Shown one piece after another: positions 8,104 through 17,412 of a stretch of DNA of 64,000 nucleotides (positions are counted from its first letter, which is position 1; each line of letters begins with the position of its first letter). Both the position numbers and the translations under genes were made by a program. This DNA is from Ilyomonas sp964249755. GTDB taxonomy: Bacteria > Bacteroidota > Bacteroidia > Chitinophagales > Chitinophagaceae. The notes under the pieces were generated by a model. The model was not told the DNA's origin and ran no database searches. It worked only from the letters and a program-made list of their open reading frames with translations. Location: positions 434,001 to 498,000 of the forward strand of contig CAXUDB010000003.1 of NCBI GenBank assembly GCA_964249755.1, written 5' to 3'.

Positions 8104-9150
8104 TTACATGCCAAACAGGCTATGCTGGTTGTTATTTCCTTTATTCTGATAGCCTTCTTTTTTTAAATGACTATACGCTTTGTAAGTTACCTCTCTGCCA
8201 CGTGGTGTCCGCTGTAAAAAACCTTCCTGGATAAGGAAAGGTTCATATACTTCCTCCAGCGTACCCGGCTCTTCGCCCACTGCTGTAGCAATAGTGGTAA
8301 TTCCTACCGGACCGCCTTTGAATTTTTCAATAATGGTGCTTAAAATGCGGTTATCCATCTCGTCCAATCCATATTCATCTACATTTAAAGCGCGCAGAGC
8401 ATGTTGGGTAATGCCGATGTCTATCTGACCATCATTCAACACCTGGGCAAAGTCTCTGACGCGGCGCAACAAACCATTGGCGATGCGTGGCGTGCCGCGG
8501 CTTCTGCCGGCTATTTCCATGGCAGCATCAGATGTAATAGGTGTACCTAAAATGCCGGCACTGCGGATGATAATTTTTTGCAGCACATCTGCGGTATAAT
8601 ATTGCAATCTTGACTTGATGCCGAAACGCGAAAGCAGAGGTGCTGTTAGCAAACCGCTTCGTGTAGTGGCACCAATCAAAGTAAAGGGTTGAAGGTTCAG
8701 TTGAATACTGCGGGCATTGGGACCGCTGTCAATCATAATGTCTATCCGGAAATCTTCCATAGCAGCATAGAGATATTCTTCTACTACGGTGCTAAGGCGA
8801 TGGATTTCATCAATAAAGAGCACATCATTCTTTTCCAAATTCGTTAGCAAGCCGGCAAGATCGCCCGGCTTTTCTATTACAGGCCCAGAGGTTTCTTTGA
8901 TGCTAACGCCCAACTCATTTGCAACTATTCGGCTGAGTGTTGTTTTGCCTAAACCAGGAGGACCATGAAACAAAACATGGTCAAGCGCATCGCCGCGCAT
9001 CTTGGCAGCTTTTATGAAGATGCGAAGATTTTCGATGATGGTAGGCTGACCCGAAAAATCGTCTATTTCCGTGGGGCGGATGGTATTTTCAAACTCTTTC
9101 TCGGCTGCCGAAAGATTCTCTTTTTCTGTTTGTAAATTAAGGTTTGCCAT
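8104..9150 (-). CDS. ruvB: Holliday junction branch-migration helicase RuvB
   Basis: A 348-residue AAA+ motor that acts with RuvA and RuvC in recombination repair. Walker A GPPGLGKTT is at residues 63-71, Walker B LFIDEIH at 111-117, sensor GATTRSGLL near 170, and the arginine-finger region SRGTPRIANGLLRRVRDF near 220. The winged-helix C-terminus has FLQRTPRGREVT. The length is usual and ruvA/ruvC are not adjacent. Confidence 0.98.
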   Translation of the reverse strand: MANLNLQTEKENLSAAEKEFENTIRPTEIDDFSGQPTIIENLRIFIKAAKMRGDALDHVLFHGPPGLGKTTLSRIVANELGVSIKETSGPVIEKPGDLAGLLTNLEKNDVLFIDEIHRLSTVVEEYLYAAMEDFRIDIMIDSGPNARSIQLNLQPFTLIGATTRSGLLTAPLLSRFGIKSRLQYYTADVLQKIIIRSAGILGTPITSDAAMEIAGRSRGTPRIANGLLRRVRDFAQVLNDGQIDIGITQHALRALNVDEYGLDEMDNRILSTIIEKFKGGPVGITTIATAVGEEPGTLEEVYEPFLIQEGFLQRTPRGREVTYKAYSHLKKEGYQNKGNNNQHSLFGM

Positions 9151-9266
9151 AACTATGCGAATGAGTAAAATTACTAAAAAGATTAGTGCCGTAAAAGCAG
9201 ATGCTTGATTTTAGGTATTCATTGCAGCACCGTAAAAGAACTACTTTTACCCAAACAAAACAAGTT

Positions 9267-9917
9267 ATGAAAGCAGGAATTATCGGCTCCGGTGCTGTGG
9301 GGCAAACTTTAGCGAAAGCCTTTCAAAGTGAAGGTTACGAAGTAATGCTTGGTACCCGGGATATAGCAAAACCAGAAGTCGTTCAATTCGGCAAAGACAA
9401 TCTTGGTATTAAGGCGGGAACATTTAAAGATGTTGCCATTTTCGGTGATCTTCTGGTGTTTGCCGTAAGCGGTGATGGTGCGGAAGAAGCTATAAAGGAG
9501 TCGGGGATTGATAACCTTTCTGGCAAAACTATTATTGATGCTACCAACCCTATTAGCAAAGAGGCACCCGATAAAGGCGTGCTGAAGTTTTTTACCGACA
9601 TCAATTTTTCTTTGATGGAAGTGCTACAGCAGTTAGCGCCGGAAGCAAAGCTGGTAAAAGCTTTCAACAGCGTAGGGAATACTCTCATGTACAAACCGGA
9701 TTTTGGCGATATTAAACCAACCATGTTTATTGCGGGCAATGATAGTGAAGCCAAGCAACAGGTAAGCGAGATTCTAAACCGCTTTGGCTGGGAAACAGAA
9801 GATATGGGGGGAGCCGAAGCAGCAAGAGCCATTGAACCTTTAGCTATTCTCTGGTGCATTCCTGGTTTTACCAAAAATCAATGGACAGGACATGCGTTTA
9901 AGCTGCTGAAGAAATAA
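9267..9917 (+). CDS. NADPH-dependent F420-reductase-like oxidoreductase
   Basis: About 216 residues with an N-terminal dinucleotide-binding fold, MKAGIIGSGAVGQTLAKAF (GxGxxG at residues 7-12). It then shows VMLGTRD, DATNPIS and KAFNSVGNTLMY, as in the NADP oxidoreductase / F420H2:NADP reductase-like family. Bacteroidota generally lack F420, so the true substrate is unknown; it is a cytoplasmic reductase by fold. The frame is open 22 codons upstream, but the ATG at 9267 begins the fold exactly. Confidence 0.88.
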   Translation: MKAGIIGSGAVGQTLAKAFQSEGYEVMLGTRDIAKPEVVQFGKDNLGIKAGTFKDVAIFGDLLVFAVSGDGAEEAIKESGIDNLSGKTIIDATNPISKEAPDKGVLKFFTDINFSLMEVLQQLAPEAKLVKAFNSVGNTLMYKPDFGDIKPTMFIAGNDSEAKQQVSEILNRFGWETEDMGGAEAARAIEPLAILWCIPGFTKNQWTGHAFKLLKK

Positions 9918-10103
9918 GTATCTTATTGTATTACGTTTATCTGATTCAGTCAGCAGATTCCGCATGGCACTAAAGACACTACAGGCTAAAATTCTCGTGA
10001 ATTTAGTCTGTACTAAGTAATGTTGAGGACATCCCGATAAACCGGGACGAGACTTGCAGAGTGATGTGCAGCCGATAACTATCATTTGATTTTGATCATA
10101 TAG

Positions 10104-10760
10104 TTACTTCAACAGGTACGGTTCTATCACTTTCTTCCAGATGACGTAGCCTTCGGGCTTCATGTGCAGGTTGTCTTCTTTGTACAGTTCGGGTCGCATC
10201 TTTCCCTCGGCATTCAGCATGGGATGAAAAACATCAATGAACACGGCGTTTTTTTGTTTCGAAATGTATTGCTCAATCAGTGTATTGGCAACCTTCATTT
10301 TAGGTAATAGATTTTCGCGGCTGGGGCTGGGCTTGATAGATACAAAAGCTACATTCACTCTTTTGCCCAACTCTTTTCTTATCATGCCGTATAAGGTTTT
10401 GAACCGTTCGAAAACGGTGTCGGCTGAAACAGTACTGTCTGCAGCAAGATCGTTATCGCCACAGTAAATCACTATCTGTTTTGGGAGATAGGGATAAATA
10501 ATGTCGGGTGCGAAACGGATGACATCAGGTAATTGGCTGCCACCAAAACCACGGTTGATGATGGGGTAGCCGGGAAAATCGTTTTGTACATCGCTCCACA
10601 TGCGGAAGGAGGAACTGCCGATGAAGAGGATGGCGTTTTTAGGTGGTGTGTGAAGGCTGTCTTCTTTTTTAAACTGATCTATTTCGTTTTGAAAGGGTGC
10701 AGTTTGGGCATAACTGATTACTGCTGAAAATAAGAGTGTAATGAGGAGAAGTATTTTCAT
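10104..10760 (-). CDS. Secreted SGNH/GDSL-family hydrolase
   Basis: A 218-residue protein with an N-terminal signal peptide (MKILLLITLLFSAVISYAQ). The SGNH blocks are visible: block I ILFIGSSSFRMW with the nucleophile Ser, block II GFGGSQ, block III YCGDNDLA with the oxyanion Asn, and block V DNLHMKPEGY with the Asp-His pair. It is probably a periplasmic or surface esterase/deacetylase of carbohydrate esters. It is transcribed away from the polysaccharide cluster at 11.1 kb but could work with it. Confidence 0.88.
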   Translation of the reverse strand: MKILLLITLLFSAVISYAQTAPFQNEIDQFKKEDSLHTPPKNAILFIGSSSFRMWSDVQNDFPGYPIINRGFGGSQLPDVIRFAPDIIYPYLPKQIVIYCGDNDLAADSTVSADTVFERFKTLYGMIRKELGKRVNVAFVSIKPSPSRENLLPKMKVANTLIEQYISKQKNAVFIDVFHPMLNAEGKMRPELYKEDNLHMKPEGYVIWKKVIEPYLLK

Positions 10761-11139
10761 GAGGGAAAGGTAAGGGAAATGGGGTAAGATGTAGATGTGA
10801 GATGTATTACTGCCGAAAGATTATTGTTTAAGTTCCAAAGTCATTTTTATAGAGAAGAGACTAATTAATACACAGGGGCAAACAAGATTTATCAAAAACA
10901 AAATCCGGCGTTCCGCTTAAAGCCCGACCCATCTGTTACGCTGTTAATCGGTAACTGCTAAAAACAGCTTGTAAATTCTTCCTCCTTTACAGAGAAGTAA
11001 GCAACCGGTAACAATCCTTCTTCAGTCTGCTAAATAATGCACAGTTTGAGTTATAACTGTATTATTTCCCTTTAACACAGGCGGTTATTTTTACTCTTTA
11101 CGTTTTGTCCAAATCATAGTCGTACGAAAATATGCCGTT
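10761..11139. other. Divergent intergenic region before the GH26 gene
   Basis: A 379-base gap between two genes read in opposite directions. I see no reading frame and no strong hairpin; a TACGTTTTG near 11100 is only a loose promoter match. Confidence 0.4.
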
Positions 11140-12138
11140 ATGAAAAAAACAGGTCTTCTAGTAAGCTGTCTTTTATTTGTTTCGTTCTCCTTTGCGCAGC
11201 CTTTTTCCCCTGTTAACAAAAACGCGTCTCCCGAAGCCGGAAAGTTGCTGGCTTACCTGTACAGCATCAATGGGAAATACATTCTCAGCGGCGAACACAA
11301 CTACAACGAAAAGATGAGCCGCTTTGATGACAGCGTAAAAGCCATTACGGGTAAAGCGCCTGCTGTGTGGGGTACCGATTTTATCTGGAACGGCACCAAA
11401 GACAATGGTCAGGCTATTGTAAACGAAGCCATAAGGCGGTATAAAGAAGGCTACATTGTTACGCTGATGTGGCACCAGGGACGACCTGCCGACGAGCCGC
11501 CTTACCGCTGGAAAGAAAGCGTACAGGGAAAACTGACCGATGCACAATGGAAAGAACTCACAACGCCCGGTACAGATCTTTACAAGCGCTGGCTGGCGCA
11601 GGTAGATGTGGTAGCCGGTTATCTAAAACAGTTAGACAGCGCTCATATCCCCGTTCTCTGGCGTCCTTATCATGAGATGAACGGCGTGTGGTTCTGGTGG
11701 GGAAACAAACCGGGAAAAGAGGGTATTCAAAAGCTTTGGAAGATGATGTACGACCGCTATGTGAACCACTTTCATCTGAACAATCTCATTTGGGTGTGGG
11801 GCGCCAACGGACCCCGCGACATCCCGGCTGATGAAGCGTATGCTTACAAAGACTTTTATCCGGGCAATGATTATGTGGATATTGCCGGCACCGATATCTA
11901 CCACATGGATTATGAGCAGAAAGAATACAATGAGTTGCTCGATTTGGCTAAAGGTAAATTGATTGCTCTTACCGAAGTGGGCGAACTGCCAAGCGTTGAG
12001 ATACTGAAAGCACAACCCAAATGGTCGTGGTTTCTGGTGTGGACGAACTTTATTTATGATTACAATAAACCTGAGCATGTAAGAGAGATATATAACCTGC
12101 CGCAGGTGCTGACGCATGATGAAGTGAAGATGCCGTGA
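11140..12138 (+). CDS. Secreted GH26 endo-beta-mannanase
   Basis: A 332-residue protein with a signal peptide ending about residue 19 (FSFAQ). The GH26 (beta/alpha)8 signatures are clear: YILSGEHNY near 47, VTLMWHQGRP near 107, the acid/base Glu179 in WRPYHEMNG, and the nucleophile Glu279 in ALTEVGELP. It should cut beta-1,4-mannan or glucomannan outside the cytoplasm. It is the first gene of a same-strand run with a GH9 enzyme and a cellobiose 2-epimerase-like protein; no SusC/SusD pair is present. Confidence 0.95.
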   Translation: MKKTGLLVSCLLFVSFSFAQPFSPVNKNASPEAGKLLAYLYSINGKYILSGEHNYNEKMSRFDDSVKAITGKAPAVWGTDFIWNGTKDNGQAIVNEAIRRYKEGYIVTLMWHQGRPADEPPYRWKESVQGKLTDAQWKELTTPGTDLYKRWLAQVDVVAGYLKQLDSAHIPVLWRPYHEMNGVWFWWGNKPGKEGIQKLWKMMYDRYVNHFHLNNLIWVWGANGPRDIPADEAYAYKDFYPGNDYVDIAGTDIYHMDYEQKEYNELLDLAKGKLIALTEVGELPSVEILKAQPKWSWFLVWTNFIYDYNKPEHVREIYNLPQVLTHDEVKMP

Positions 12139-12157
12139 TGATTCTTTTAACCATAAA

Positions 12158-12177
12158 CCTGCCTGTCGGCAGACAGG
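12158..12177. repeat. Short palindromic hairpin after the mannanase gene
   Basis: CCTGCCTG and CAGACAGG pair around a tcgg loop with one mismatch, 20 bases after the GH26 stop. It may be a terminator-like or REP-like unit; the sequence after it is not T-rich. Confidence 0.5.
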
Positions 12178-12303
12178 GACATGAAGGATACATAAATCCA
12201 TTTAGAAAAATCAATTCTTTGTGCGTCTTCTTTTCTTTATCCCTTCATAGTTCAGGTGACCTTACAATCCTGAAATTTTACCTAACTGATTTGAATCATA
12301 CAT

Positions 12304-14790
12304 ATGAAAAAGCTTCTCTTTTTTTTCTTTGCCGTTCTTTCTTTACAAACGTTTGCACAAGCGCCCAAACCTGCTCGGGGCATGCATTTGAATAATCTTG
12401 AGTATTTAGAATATGAAGGTGTGAATGTAATGCTTGCACACGATTTCTATCCCGAAGGTCACCAGGGCGGTGTAGGTGTGATACAGAACGGGCAGCGCGT
12501 GGCAACCAACGGCGATATTCGTTTGAACGCAACACCTGGCCAATGGCAGCCCATACCCAAAGTAGGCAAGCGCATGGTAGACAAAGCCACCGGCGCCATC
12601 AGTGTGCACATGGAATACCCGTGGGAGGAAATCAACCGCAAAGGCTTTAACCCGGTTATTTATCCCGATCTTAAATTCGGCTATACAACGCGGGTAGAGC
12701 CCATCGGCAAAGGCTTCAAAATCATTGTTGATTTAGACAGTTCCCTGCCTGATAACTGGATTGGGAAAGTGGGTTTCAATTTTGAGCTGTTACCTTCTGT
12801 TTTGTTTGGCAAATCTTATTACATGGATAAGCAGTTCGGCATTTTTCCCCGCCAGGCAAATACACAGAATTACACAGATGAAGAAGGTGAAACACAGGTG
12901 ATGCCAATGGCTACCGGCAACAAGCTAACCATTGCTCCCGAAAGCGATATGCAAACCTTGACCATTGAAAACCTGAAGGGCAACGGGATGCAGTTGCTGG
13001 ATGGCAGAGGCAAGTACAACAACGGCTGGTTTGTGGTGCGCTCGCTGGTGCAAAAAGGTTCAACAAAAAATGCCATCGAATGGCTGGTGACGCCTTATGC
13101 CGTAGAAGGCTGGATGGCAAAGCCGGTGGTGCAGGTATCAGAAGTGGGTTATCACCCCAAACAACAAAAAATAGCAGTGATAGAACTGGATGCAAAAGAC
13201 ACCAAACGAGCTACCGCATCGTTGCTTCGGGTGAATGAAAATGGAGGCTTTGAAACGGCTCTGCAAGCGGCACCCAAAAACTGGGGCAACTTCCTTCGCT
13301 ACCATTATCTGCAGTTTGATTTTACACCCATTCAGAAGCCGGGCATGTATGTAGTGAAGTATGGCAACGATACCACGCTTCCCTTCCAGATTGGCGACAG
13401 TGTGTATGCGCATGATGTGTGGCAGCCAACGCTGGAATACTTCCTTCCGGCCCAGATGTGCCACATGCGTGTGAATGATAAATACAAAGTATGGCATGGC
13501 TGGTGCCACATGGATGATGCTCGTATGGCACCTATAGACTCCAACCATTTTGATGGTTATATACAAGGCGCTTCCACGCTTACAAAATATAAATCCGGCG
13601 AAACAGTGCCCGGCTTAAATGTGGGTGCCTGGCACGATGCGGGCGACTTTGATTTGCGTGTAGAATCGCAGGCAGAAACGGTGTATGGCTTAACGCTGGC
13701 TTATGAAGCATTTAATGTAAAGTATGACAATACCACCATTAACCAGCAAACGCATGTGGTGGAGATACAACAACCTGATGGCAAGCCCGATGTGCTGCAA
13801 CAGATAGAACATGGATTGCTGTCTATTGTAGGCGGTTATCAAAGCATGGGCAGGTTCTACCGGGGTATTATTGAGCCAACTTTACAGCAGTACACGATAC
13901 TCGGCGATGCGGCAAACATTACGGATAATAAATTTTATAACGATGTAAAAACAATAGGTACGCCGCCCGCCATTGGTTTGCCGGATTCACCCGATGACCG
14001 ATGGGTGTTTACGGAAGATAATCCCGGCCGGTCGCTCGAAGCTGCTACTGCATTAGCGGCTGCTTACCGTGTGATGAAAGGCTACAATGACACGATGGCA
14101 AATGCCTGCCTATCCATTGCAAAAGAAGTATGGACAAACACAAAAGAAAAGAATCCTTTGCAGCGCGTATCGCTGGCAACAGAGCTCTACATTACCACGA
14201 AAGACAAATCATATGCGGACTTCCTGACCAGCCACGCTGATAGCATGGCGAAACGCATTGAAAACACCGGCTGGGTATTGGGTCGCGTGCTGCCGATGAT
14301 TAACAATGCACACCTGACAAATGCCATCACAGCGGCTGTTAAAACCTATTACGATACCATTAAAGCGCAGGGCAAACAAACTCCTTATGGCATGCCTTAC
14401 AAGCCTAATATCTGGGGTGCGGGCTGGGACATTCAGCACTTTGGTTATCGGCAGTATTTCCTGCACAAAGGCTTTCCCGGTATTGTGTCTGATGAGTATA
14501 TGCTCGATGCACTGAACTTTGTTCTGGGTTGTCATCCCGGCAGCAATACGGCTTCATTTGCATCGGGCGTAGGCGCGCATTCTGCTATTCCCGGGTATGG
14601 TTTTAACCGTGCCGACTGGTCGTATATTCCCGGTGGAGTGACTTCGGGTACGGCATTAATACGTCCTGACTTTCCTGAACTGTTGGCTTTTCCGTTCTTG
14701 TGGCAGCAGGGCGAATATGTGCTGGGTGGCGGAACCACAGATTATTTGTTTTTGGTGCTGGCAGCGAATGCGGAGTTGAACGGGAAGTAA
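12304..14790 (+). CDS. Secreted GH9 endoglucanase
   Basis: An 828-residue protein with a signal peptide (to about residue 19), a beta-rich N-terminal region, an Ig-like CelD_N domain (about 274-363, QVSEVGYHPKQQKIAVIEL to MYVVKYGN) and a GH9 (alpha/alpha)6 domain. VGAWHDAGDFDL carries the catalytic base pair Asp445/Asp448. Near the C-terminus are FVLGCHPGSNTASF and YGFNRADW. The usual NE general-acid motif is replaced by GEYVLGGGTTDYLFLVLAAN; Glu804 or Asp813 are candidates. It probably cuts beta-1,4-glucan or glucomannan. The next gene follows after 48 bases. Confidence 0.93.
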   Translation: MKKLLFFFFAVLSLQTFAQAPKPARGMHLNNLEYLEYEGVNVMLAHDFYPEGHQGGVGVIQNGQRVATNGDIRLNATPGQWQPIPKVGKRMVDKATGAISVHMEYPWEEINRKGFNPVIYPDLKFGYTTRVEPIGKGFKIIVDLDSSLPDNWIGKVGFNFELLPSVLFGKSYYMDKQFGIFPRQANTQNYTDEEGETQVMPMATGNKLTIAPESDMQTLTIENLKGNGMQLLDGRGKYNNGWFVVRSLVQKGSTKNAIEWLVTPYAVEGWMAKPVVQVSEVGYHPKQQKIAVIELDAKDTKRATASLLRVNENGGFETALQAAPKNWGNFLRYHYLQFDFTPIQKPGMYVVKYGNDTTLPFQIGDSVYAHDVWQPTLEYFLPAQMCHMRVNDKYKVWHGWCHMDDARMAPIDSNHFDGYIQGASTLTKYKSGETVPGLNVGAWHDAGDFDLRVESQAETVYGLTLAYEAFNVKYDNTTINQQTHVVEIQQPDGKPDVLQQIEHGLLSIVGGYQSMGRFYRGIIEPTLQQYTILGDAANITDNKFYNDVKTIGTPPAIGLPDSPDDRWVFTEDNPGRSLEAATALAAAYRVMKGYNDTMANACLSIAKEVWTNTKEKNPLQRVSLATELYITTKDKSYADFLTSHADSMAKRIENTGWVLGRVLPMINNAHLTNAITAAVKTYYDTIKAQGKQTPYGMPYKPNIWGAGWDIQHFGYRQYFLHKGFPGIVSDEYMLDALNFVLGCHPGSNTASFASGVGAHSAIPGYGFNRADWSYIPGGVTSGTALIRPDFPELLAFPFLWQQGEYVLGGGTTDYLFLVLAANAELNGK

Positions 14791-14838
14791 TTTTTGAACT
14801 ATTAAAGACACGAAAGGCACAAAGGAACACGAAGAATT

Positions 14839-16188
14839 ATGAAGCAAATCTTTTTATCAATTTTCTTGCTTATTACTCTCTCCTCTATTGCGCAATACAC
14901 AACCCGTAAAGACAGTATTGCATCTCAGATGAAGTATGCTGCCAAACAGGAACTCTTAGACAAATACTACCCACGCAATATTGACACGCTGTATGGCGGC
15001 TATCTCAGCACCTTCACCTACGATTTTCAGCCACAGGGCGCACAGGATAAAATGATTGTAACGCAGGCGAGGCACACCTGGTCAACCGCCAAAGCGGCTA
15101 TGTTTTATCACGATACAGCTTACCTATCCATGTCGCGCCACGGCTTTCTGTTTTTAAGAGATGTAATGTGGGATAAACAATACGGTGGTTTTTATAACCT
15201 CGTAACGCGAGACGGCAAACCCAAAACATTCACTAAGCAGGCATACGGTAATGGCTTTGGTATTTATGCACTGGCAGCTTATTATGAATGTTCGGGCGAT
15301 ACCGCCGCGCTGAACCTTGCCAAAAATGCCTTTGCGTGGCTGGAGCAGCATAGCCACGACCCGAAATACAAAGGCTATTATCAATACCTGGAACGTGACG
15401 GCACACCCATGAAACGGTCAGCTAATGAACCGAGCACATCGGATATGGGCTATAAAGACCAGAACAGTTCTATTCATTTACTGGAAGCGTTTACAGAATT
15501 ATACAAAATGTGGAAAGACCCATTGCTTAAGACGCGCCTGCAGGAAATGCTGGTTCTGATCCGTGATACCATTGTATCGCCCGCTGGTTCTTTGCAACTG
15601 TACTTTACGCCCGACTGGAAACACATTAGTTACCGCGATTCTTCTGATGCCGTGATTGCAAAGAACCATTACATAGATCATGTATCCTTCGGGCATGATG
15701 TAGAGACGGCTTACCTGATGCAGGAGGCTACGGAAACATTAGGTAACCAGCATGATACAAAGACGTTGTCGGTAGGTAAAAAGATGGTAGATCATGCCCT
15801 TCGGTACGGCTGGGACAACAAGGTTGGCGGCTTTTACGATGAAGGTTATTATTTTAAAAACAAGCCCGGCATGATCATCATAGTGGATACTAAAAACTGG
15901 TGGGCACAGGCAGAAGGACTGAATACACTCCTTATGTTTTCTGATATGTATGCGAAAGATACAATGATGTATTACAACAAATTTGCGAAGCTTTGGAACT
16001 ATGTGCAAACCTACCTGATAGACCACGAGCATGGTGACTGGTATGAAGAAGGCTTAGATAAATCGCCGGAATACAAAACAAAGCTGAAAGCGCAGATCTG
16101 GAAAGGTACTTATCACAATTTTCGCGCGCTGATGAACTGCCTGAACCGGATAGAAGAAAATGAAAAGAAACCGGTAACCAACAGATAG
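14839..16188 (+). CDS. Cellobiose/AGE-family 2-epimerase, exported
   Basis: A 449-residue (alpha/alpha)6 barrel of the N-acylglucosamine 2-epimerase family with a signal peptide (to about residue 19). HVSFGHDVETAYL holds His286 and IWKGTYHNFRA holds His426, the two positions used as acid/base in cellobiose 2-epimerases; ARHTWSTAK and KNWWAQAEGLN line the pocket. The reaction would be epimerisation of beta-1,4-linked disaccharides such as cellobiose or mannobiose. In Bacteroides fragilis a GH26 mannanase works with such an epimerase, which fits the neighbours. A signal peptide on this enzyme is less usual. Confidence 0.88.
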   Translation: MKQIFLSIFLLITLSSIAQYTTRKDSIASQMKYAAKQELLDKYYPRNIDTLYGGYLSTFTYDFQPQGAQDKMIVTQARHTWSTAKAAMFYHDTAYLSMSRHGFLFLRDVMWDKQYGGFYNLVTRDGKPKTFTKQAYGNGFGIYALAAYYECSGDTAALNLAKNAFAWLEQHSHDPKYKGYYQYLERDGTPMKRSANEPSTSDMGYKDQNSSIHLLEAFTELYKMWKDPLLKTRLQEMLVLIRDTIVSPAGSLQLYFTPDWKHISYRDSSDAVIAKNHYIDHVSFGHDVETAYLMQEATETLGNQHDTKTLSVGKKMVDHALRYGWDNKVGGFYDEGYYFKNKPGMIIIVDTKNWWAQAEGLNTLLMFSDMYAKDTMMYYNKFAKLWNYVQTYLIDHEHGDWYEEGLDKSPEYKTKLKAQIWKGTYHNFRALMNCLNRIEENEKKPVTNR

Positions 16189-16238
16189 AATTATCAGCAA
16201 TAACTGAACGGGTATGCACCATTGCACAGAAAGCGGAA

Positions 16239-16264
16239 AAGCCGCCTGTTATAGCAGGCGGCTT
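16239..16264. terminator. Bidirectional hairpin between convergent genes
   Basis: A perfect 10-bp stem (AAGCCGCCTG at 16239-16248 and its complement at 16255-16264) with a six-base loop lies between the converging epimerase and FKBP genes. The T-tail is weak on both strands. Confidence 0.65.
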
Positions 16265-16286
16265 CACTAACCTGAACGCAAATCGT

Positions 16287-16709
16287 TTATCTTTTGCTGA
16301 TTAATTCCACATCAAATATCAGGGTAGAATAAGGCGGGATGGAACCGCCCGAGCCGCGGCTGCCATAGCCCAGTTCCTGCGGGATGAACAACCGCCACTT
16401 GCTGCCCACCGGCATTAGCTGCAGTGCTTCCGTCCATCCTTTGATTACCTGTTGTACGCCAAATGTGGCAGGCGCACCCCGCTTGTAAGAGCTATCGAAT
16501 ACTTTTCCATTTACTAGGCTGCCTTCGTAATGAACCGTTACGGTGCTGTTGGCTGAAGGCTTTTCGCCTCCGCCTTCAGTAAGCACTACATATTGCAACC
16601 CGGAAGGCAGCGTAACCACGCCTTCCTTCTCTTTGTTTGCTGCAAGAAAGGTTTCCTGCTCTTCGGTCGTTTTTTGAAACATCTGTTTGATTTTTTCTCC
16701 TAAATCCAT
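16287..16709 (-). CDS. FKBP-type peptidyl-prolyl isomerase
   Basis: A 140-residue protein: a short charged N-terminal helix without a clear signal peptide, then an FKBP domain from about residue 38 (LPSGLQYVVLTEG, VTVHYEGSLVNGKVFDSSY, VIKGWTEALQLMPVGSKWR, IPPYSTLIFDVELI). It speeds cis-trans isomerisation of prolyl bonds during folding. The location is probably cytoplasmic because no export signal is seen. Single-gene unit. Confidence 0.93.
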   Translation of the reverse strand: MDLGEKIKQMFQKTTEEQETFLAANKEKEGVVTLPSGLQYVVLTEGGGEKPSANSTVTVHYEGSLVNGKVFDSSYKRGAPATFGVQQVIKGWTEALQLMPVGSKWRLFIPQELGYGSRGSGGSIPPYSTLIFDVELISKR

Positions 16710-17406
16710 TGTTGTTTGTATTTAAAAAAGAACCGGCTGTTTGCTGCCCGTTCCTGCATTACTGCAATAGTAATGCGCAATTTTGTTATTGTATAAACTC
16801 AGCCTCTATCCCACTGGTTTGCCGGGACAAGATTTTTTACTGAAAGGGGAACCTCGAGTGATGATGGTATGGTTTACTCTTATTTATTCCTGCTATATTG
16901 TTTGCTGCGCTCACTGTAGAGATGAACCAGGTTGGGTTAATCCCAATTGCTAAGTTGTTATGATTGGGAAAAGTATTTTATCCTATCTCCCGCACTGCGC
17001 TAATATATTAAGGAACGTGGCGCAAAAGAAAATTGCAGTTGTTATACTACTAACAAATTATATGATATTGTATCACCATATTTTTTAATCAAAATCATAG
17101 TTCATGAACCAAAAGTTCTACTTCCCGTTTTCCTATGTATCATGACGAATTTCACCGGGATGACAATCTCTGTACTGTAGTTTCGCTTTCTATTGATGAT
17201 TACAACCTTTCGAACAACCGCTGCAACTTCAACGGGCTGGAATGCCTGGTGGCGTATGACAGCTACCGGACTATAAACCCGCAGGCACCTCTCAGGATCG
17301 GGGCGAAAGCAAACAAGGTGAGAGTGGGGCAGGACAGTATTGCTTCTTATGGCATGTAAAAAAAATTGAAGGAAAAGCATTTAATATTAGTTTTAGCCAA
17401 AATTAT
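16710..17406. other. Long intergenic region, no supported gene
   Basis: About 700 bases without a frame that resembles a protein; the small frames at 17102-17380 are mirror images on opposite strands with no recognisable composition. No strong hairpin is seen. It probably contains the promoters of the FKBP and beta-propeller genes. Confidence 0.4.
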
Positions 17407-17412
17407 ATGTCT

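Noticed and set aside
17102..17380. Two opposite-strand frames of 74 and 92 codons in a long intergenic region
   Set aside because: They mirror each other, have no domain-like composition, no operon context and no terminator.
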